Source: Thraustochytrium sp. TN22 (taxonomy: Eukaryota; Sar; Bigyra; Thraustochytrida; Thraustochytriidae). Taken from it: DNA of 26,257 nt. How positions within the stretch are numbered: the first letter of the stretch is position 1; each line of letters begins with the position of its first letter. The notes below the pieces were generated by a model that saw nothing but the letters and a program-made list of their open reading frames with translations, was not told the DNA's origin and did no database searches. The translations under genes were made by a program, and so were the position numbers. Where the stretch lies: the NCBI GenBank assembly GCA_013306675.1, contig JABLUY010000366.1, forward strand, positions 1 to 26,257, read 5' to 3'. Shown here in pieces: positions 22,348-26,257 of this stretch.

Positions 22348-23670
22348 TCACGCGAGGAGGTCGCCCGTGACGTCGCGAATCTCGTCGTCATCCGGCGTGA
22401 AAATGTACAAGTCGCGCTTCCCCTCGCCCGAGGTGGAGCGGAAAAAGCCGCTCAGGCGCGCGAGGTCAATCTGGCGCCACGAGTTGTCATTGTACGAGCG
22501 GTACAGCGTGCGTAGGTTGGCCGGATCCTTGATAATGGCCCACTGCGTGTAGTCGCCCGGATCAATGACCGAAAGCCTGGACGCGACGCCCCTCGGAATG
22601 TCCACGTTGTTGAGCAGCGCCGTCGTGAGGCGCTGCGCTTCGCGCGCCGTGCTCACCGGCTCATTGTACTGCGCGATCTCGCGCAGCACAAAGGTGCGCA
22701 CGAAGCGCGAATGCGGGCCGAGGTCGCCCGGGAGGCCGACCAGGTTGAGGCCATGGTTGTCCGCCACCGGGACGGGCCCTTGCTCCGTGTTGCGCGTGCC
22801 CACGGTCCGCGGCCAGTCCGGCGCGCCCGGGCTAATGTACGCGTAGCGGTTGAGGTTGAGCAGGTGCCAGTCGAACTCCGGGTCGTTGGTGAGCACGCCC
22901 ACGGAGTTCTCGCGCACCTGCAGCGCGCCCTTGACCCACTCGAGGACAACGCTGTGGCCCGAGGCGTCCGCGAGCGCAAAGTGCACGTTGAGCTGCTTGG
23001 GCAAGATCGCATGCCCAACGACGGCCACCTCCCCCGAGGTGAGCGCGCTGACGACCGCCGCGGTCGAATTGAACTTGCCCAGCACCCACGGAATGAGCAC
23101 CACAAAGTCCAGGTGCGTGGTGGCCTTGGCCGCTGCCTCCGTCCCCTCTGCGTACTGTGCGCGCACGTGCGTGTGCGCGGACATGGACAGGCCAGCCTCG
23201 TTCATGCCGTCCACCACGGCCTCCAGCGCAAAGCCCAACATCTCCAGCGACCCTGTGCTCGCCAGGAAGCCAATCTCCGTGTCGAAGTGGCCGCCGAAGT
23301 TCTCCTCCTCGTCGCCCTCGGCCGCCGCGCGCAGCCTGCGCGAGATCTGCTGCTTCTTCTCGGCGCCGTGTCCCGGGCGCTCAGGCCAGTCGTTCGCCGC
23401 GACGGGCTGCACGAGCTTGAGCGGGAGCATGGACTTCGGGAAGCGCTCCCCGCGCCTCACCGCCGTCATCTTCCAGCCCTTCTCCAGCGAGGTCCCGCCC
23501 AGCTCCATGGTCCTGCCGATCACGTACGCGTTCGGCGCCTCGCCGTACCGGACCTCCACGTACGTGCACGCCTCCGTGCCCACGACCAGCAGCGCCAGCG
23601 CCGCCAGGAGCGCCGCCACGCGCGCTTGGACGGGCGACCTGCGCTCTGACGCCATGAGCCCCGCCGTCAT
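22348..23670 (-). CDS. secreted choloylglycine hydrolase-family Ntn amidase
   Basis: 440 aa. Member of the N-terminal nucleophile family that includes bile salt hydrolase, penicillin V acylase and acid ceramidase-type amidases; it cleaves a linear amide C-N bond. A signal peptide (basic ERRSPVQAR, hydrophobic VAALLAALALLVV, about 10-31) ends just before Cys35 in TEACTYVEV, so cleavage after Ala34 would directly expose the nucleophile. Family residues: Arg53 and Glu56 in GRTME (Asp in classical bile salt hydrolases), DGMNEAGL (154-161), Asn262 in LTNDPEFDWHLLNL, and Arg322 or Arg325 in SRFVR. The hydrophilic insert at about 95-127 (Lys/Gln/Arg, then Glu) is unusual. Two potential starts exist, ATG 23670 (G at -3) and ATG 23655; both keep the signal peptide. 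The substrate cannot be assigned; a fatty-acyl amide is plausible. Confidence 0.86.
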   Translation of the reverse strand: MTAGLMASERRSPVQARVAALLAALALLVVGTEACTYVEVRYGEAPNAYVIGRTMELGGTSLEKGWKMTAVRRGERFPKSMLPLKLVQPVAANDWPERPGHGAEKKQQISRRLRAAAEGDEEENFGGHFDTEIGFLASTGSLEMLGFALEAVVDGMNEAGLSMSAHTHVRAQYAEGTEAAAKATTHLDFVVLIPWVLGKFNSTAAVVSALTSGEVAVVGHAILPKQLNVHFALADASGHSVVLEWVKGALQVRENSVGVLTNDPEFDWHLLNLNRYAYISPGAPDWPRTVGTRNTEQGPVPVADNHGLNLVGLPGDLGPHSRFVRTFVLREIAQYNEPVSTAREAQRLTTALLNNVDIPRGVASRLSVIDPGDYTQWAIIKDPANLRTLYRSYNDNSWRQIDLARLSGFFRSTSGEGKRDLYIFTPDDDEIRDVTGDLLA

Positions 23671-24294
23671 CGCGGCGCGGCGCGGCGCGATGAGAGGACG
23701 CCGCGGCGCGGTCCGCCCCCTCGCCCTCGCGCGCTCGCGCGCAGCGGCGCCGCCGCGCCTGCAGCGCTGGCCGGCCCTGCGCCGCGCTGCGCAGCACGCG
23801 AGGGAGCGAGCGAGCGAGCGAGCGCGCGGGCGGGCGGAGTTGAGTTGCGGGTTTGCGCTTTGCGGCGCGACGCGCAGGCATGGAGCTACGTCGTAGCGTG
23901 CGCTTGTGACTCCATGACGTCAGGCCCGGCCGCTCCGAGCGGCGGAAGGCGAGGCCCTCCGACGCAGCGGCGACCGCGAGCGAGCTGCTCCCGCCGGCGG
24001 CCGGCGCACCGAGCCACGCCCGCGAGGGGCCGGCCGGCGAGCGGCCGCGGCGCTTCGCGACAGCGCGGACAGCGCCCCGCTGCAGCGGCGCTGGCAGGCC
24101 AGGGCTCCGGACCCGGCGAGGCCTCGTGAAGTTTGCCAGTGCAGTGCAGTGCAAGCTGGGACGCGACTTGGTGAGGTTGATGAGTGAGAGGAGAGCGCGC
24201 GCTGGGCAGAAGCACTGCAGTGCAGGTCAACGGCGGGCCTTGCTGGCGGGTCTTCAACTTCATGTACAGAGGTCACGTTCATCAATGTTTCCTG
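23671..24294. promoter_or_regulatory. 5' region of amidase gene and 3' flank of bromodomain gene
   Basis: 624 bp with no gene supported. Near 23671-23900 it is very GC-rich with a GAGC tetramer run (23804-23826). Near 24137-24153 and 24210-24225 are related GCAGTGCAGTGCA / CACTGCAGTGCAGG sequences containing the palindrome CACTGCAGTG. Open frames on both strands are Arg/Ala/Ser-rich. Confidence 0.5.
23804..23826. repeat. (GAGC)n tetramer run
   Basis: GGGAGC followed by four more GAGC units, leading into GCGCGC, about 140 bp upstream of the amidase start codon. Matches the run at 20619. Confidence 0.85.
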
Positions 24295-25857
24295 TCAAGG
24301 GCAATACTTGGGATGGATGGCCTGGAGGTGGCGCGAGACGAACTTGCGCACGCGCTGCAAGACGTCCGGCTCAAGCAGGTCGATGTCGAGCTCGATCTCG
24401 CCGAGGTCGGAGACCGGGAGCTGCGCGCCAGAGTCCTGGATGATCTCCAGCACACGGCGCAGCTTGTCGCCGCTGAGCAGGTTGATATCGCGGCCGAGGC
24501 GGCGCTTCATCTCCCACTCGGCTTGCTGCTGGCGAAGCTGCTTTTGCTGCTTGCGGCTGAGCTTGGCGGTGGGCACGGGAACGGGCCCGGGAAAGCCGCC
24601 AGCATTTCGGCGGCGGCCGTCGCCGCCGGCCAGGCCGCCACCAAAGGCCAGGCCACCACCACCACCACCACCACCACCACCACCAAAGGACTCGAAGGGG
24701 TCGTCGTCGAAGACACCGACCGGGGCGGGCGCCGAGACGGCGGCGCCGCGCAGGTGCTCGAGGCGGCGCGACATGGTCTCCACCTGGGCGCGCAGGCGTG
24801 AGACCTCGTCCGTCTCCGAGGAGGTGGCGCTGCCGGTGGACGGCGCGCGGCGCACGCGTTTTGGCGGGTGGTCGTAGGTCGCCTCGAAGGCGACCTTGGG
24901 GATGGACTGGCGCTTGCCGAGCGCACAGCCCGGTGTGGAGATCTGCAGCAGGTCGCGCAGGCGCTTCTCGAAAAGCGCCTGCAGCTCCGCCGCCTTTTTG
25001 TACACAGCGCTGCCGCGGGCGTTGTACAGCAGCGCATTAGCGAAGGTCTGCTCGATGTCTTTCTGCATCAGGAGCGCCGACGCATAGTGCGACTTCTTGG
25101 CGCGGTCCTTGACCGTGCCGAGGTCCATTGGGTTGGCCACGATGTCGTGGTAGTCCAGCAAACCCAGCCGCTCCGCCTCCACGGGCGCGCAGAACCACCG
25201 GTGCGTGTCTTCGGCGATGAGCTCGTCCAGCACGCCTGCCACCTTCTCCATCATGGCCTTGTCCGAGTCGGGTGTGGCCTGCTGCGAGGCCACCGCCGCC
25301 GCCGCTTCTGGTGGCGCTGGAGTCTGCACGGTGCCGGCGCCAGGGAGCGCGGCCGCGCCATTGGCAGCCGCCGCTGGCCCGCCCAGCATCTCGAGCTCGC
25401 GCTGCCGCCGGTTCTGCAGGCTCGCGGCACGCCGTCGCGGCGCGTACTCGCGGTACAGCGTCATGTCGCCAGACTTGACGTCCAGCTCCCCGCTCAGCGA
25501 GTACTTGCCAATCTTGTTCGTGCCAGACCCGCTGATGACAAGCCGGCTGCCCATGCCCGGCGCGGCCGGCGAGAACTCGATGCGCATGTTCTTCTCCATG
25601 AACTTGGTCGCCGGCGCCGGCGCTGGCGCCTTGATGTCAAAATACCCGTCGAACAGCCCGCACGGCGTCCTCGCCGAGCTGCCGGTTGTCTTTTCGGTGG
25701 CCGATCGCAGCGCCTGCGTACGCTCGTACCGGAAGGCCGCGCAGAGCTCCTCCTTGCCCAGGTCGCATTCCCGCATGCACCACTGGCCTTCGAACACCGC
25801 GCAGCCCTCCTTCTCCACAAGCCTCCCGCGCATCACGGGCCGCATCGGCGGGCCCAT
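24295..25857 (-). CDS. single bromodomain plus NET domain protein (BET/GTE-like)
   Basis: 520 aa. Reads acetyl-lysine on chromatin; the single bromodomain plus NET layout resembles plant GTE proteins rather than two-bromodomain animal BETs. N-terminal module (about 10-140): FEGQW, LFDGYFDIKAP (68-78), GSGTNKIGKYSLSGELD (110-126) and MTLYREY, likely a beta-sheet domain that I cannot name. Bromodomain about 205-303: DYHDIVANPMDLGTV (235-249) and acetyl-lysine-binding Asn279 in LLYNARG; the WPF shelf reads RWF (220-222), so Trp and Pro of the shelf are altered. Basic patch PPKRVRRAP (331-339), coiled coil (348-372), poly-Gly (392-402, from a CCA repeat), a Lys/Gln-rich helix (432-455) and NET domain LLSGDKLRRVLEIIQ...EIELDIDLLEP (460-497). 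ATG 25857 has an ideal context (GCCATGG); upstream sequence is repetitive. Confidence 0.9.
   Translation of the reverse strand: MGPPMRPVMRGRLVEKEGCAVFEGQWCMRECDLGKEELCAAFRYERTQALRSATEKTTGSSARTPCGLFDGYFDIKAPAPAPATKFMEKNMRIEFSPAAPGMGSRLVISGSGTNKIGKYSLSGELDVKSGDMTLYREYAPRRRAASLQNRRQRELEMLGGPAAAANGAAALPGAGTVQTPAPPEAAAAVASQQATPDSDKAMMEKVAGVLDELIAEDTHRWFCAPVEAERLGLLDYHDIVANPMDLGTVKDRAKKSHYASALLMQKDIEQTFANALLYNARGSAVYKKAAELQALFEKRLRDLLQISTPGCALGKRQSIPKVAFEATYDHPPKRVRRAPSTGSATSSETDEVSRLRAQVETMSRRLEHLRGAAVSAPAPVGVFDDDPFESFGGGGGGGGGGGLAFGGGLAGGDGRRRNAGGFPGPVPVPTAKLSRKQQKQLRQQQAEWEMKRRLGRDINLLSGDKLRRVLEIIQDSGAQLPVSDLGEIELDIDLLEPDVLQRVRKFVSRHLQAIHPKYCP
24653..24684. repeat. (CCA)n trinucleotide run encoding poly-Gly
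   Basis: An uninterrupted CCA run that codes for eleven consecutive glycines in the bromodomain protein between the coiled coil and NET domain. Likely length-polymorphic. Confidence 0.95.
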
Positions 25858-25937
25858 GGCTGCTTGCAAGCCTTGCTGCCTGCCGGCGTGCTCGCTCGCC
25901 GAGGTCTGCCCTCTCGTCCGTGCCCACGCGCCGCCGC

Positions 25938-25996
25938 GCCAGCACAACCAGCAGCACCAGCGCCAGCACCAGCGCCAGCACCAGCAGCACCACGCA
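25938..25996. repeat. CAGCACCAGCGC imperfect repeat
   Basis: CAGCAC/CAGCGC hexamers in about nine imperfect copies, 80-140 bp upstream of the bromodomain gene start codon, probably 5' UTR or promoter. Confidence 0.85.
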
Positions 25997-26214
25997 CCAG
26001 CAAAGGCCAGCCAGCCAGCTCGGCCGCCCGCCTAGCCGTGCGCTCTTCGCGCGCGCAGCCGCCGCCCCGCCGTCGCCGCCGTCGCTCGCCGGCCCCTCCG
26101 CGCGCGCCCGGGCCGCTTCGCCGCTTCGCGGGTCGGGTCAGCCGCGCCCGCGATGCGCCGAGTCAGAGCCGCGCCGCCGCGCCCCGTCGCGCGGGCCACA
26201 GCTCCAGCGCCCCG

Positions 26215-26257
<43 letters not shown>
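26215..26257. repeat. (CCG)n run at right edge
   Basis: The window ends in an uninterrupted CCG trinucleotide run of about 14 units, a probable assembly break. Confidence 0.95.

Larger units (their letters stand above)
25858..26257. promoter_or_regulatory. 5' region of bromodomain gene to right edge
   Basis: 400 bp with no further gene. The bromodomain gene frame remains open for about 30 codons upstream of ATG 25857. A CAGCACCAGCGC repeat lies at 25938-25996, followed by GC-rich sequence and a terminal CCG run. Confidence 0.5.

Noticed and set aside
1-26257. tRNA, rRNA, CRISPR arrays or transposons
   Set aside because: I looked for tRNA T-arm motifs, terminal inverted repeats, transposase or reverse transcriptase motifs, and spaced direct repeats. 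None was convincing; the tandem repeats here have no spacers.

Overview
The window is nuclear DNA from a GC-rich, gene-dense, intron-poor eukaryotic microbe. The evidence is eukaryote-only proteins (Mediator subunit, derlin, PLC-delta, NEK kinase, BET-like bromodomain protein, VPS9-domain protein), Kozak-like start contexts, no operons or Shine-Dalgarno sites, and one convincing spliceosomal intron (90 bp, GTGAGT donor, CACTAAC branch site, CAG acceptor). A protist is most likely. A GC-rich stramenopile such as a thraustochytrid would fit the compact, nearly intronless genes, but this is a guess; the sequence carries no decisive lineage marker. Both window edges are pure GC simple repeats, as expected where an assembly breaks.

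Layout from left to right. 448-2433 (-): DPH6, diphthamide synthetase with two Rid-type domains. 2768-3694 (+): SIW14/OCA-type phosphatase-fold protein lacking the catalytic arginine. 3977-4546 (-): unknown four-TM protein. 4694-5614 (+): 2-oxoglutarate/Fe(II) dioxygenase, followed by an 18-bp minisatellite and a decayed copy of the dioxygenase 3' end. 6485-7219 (-): derlin with a p97-binding SHP box. 7986-10175 (+): PLC-delta-like enzyme with an N-terminal dual-acylation signal and no PH domain. 10503-12803 (-): MED12-like Mediator subunit, two exons. 13455-15359 (-): VARP-like VPS9-domain protein without ankyrin repeats. 15360-17713: gene-poor, with a 23-bp minisatellite and one small Cys-rich ORF. 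17714-18313 (-): single-pass Cys-rich protein. 18703-20055 (+): SLC22A18-like MFS transporter. 20693-22105 (+): NEK6/7-like kinase. 22348-23670 (-): secreted choloylglycine-hydrolase-family Ntn amidase. 24295-25857 (-): single-bromodomain plus NET protein with an unusual beta-rich N-terminal module.

Most neighbours alternate in strand. Head-to-head pairs share short 5' regions (147 bp between start codons for the four-TM protein and the dioxygenase, 334 bp for DPH6 and the phosphatase-like gene), and tail-to-tail pairs are 240-330 bp apart. The genes are ordinary housekeeping, signalling and trafficking genes; nothing shows that they form one pathway. I see no defence, mobile or secondary-metabolite system. 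The most unusual items are the catalytically broken phosphatase, the acylated PLC, the ankyrin-less VARP-like protein, the N-terminal module on the bromodomain protein, the gene-tail duplication with its minisatellite, and the internally duplicated Cys-rich membrane protein.
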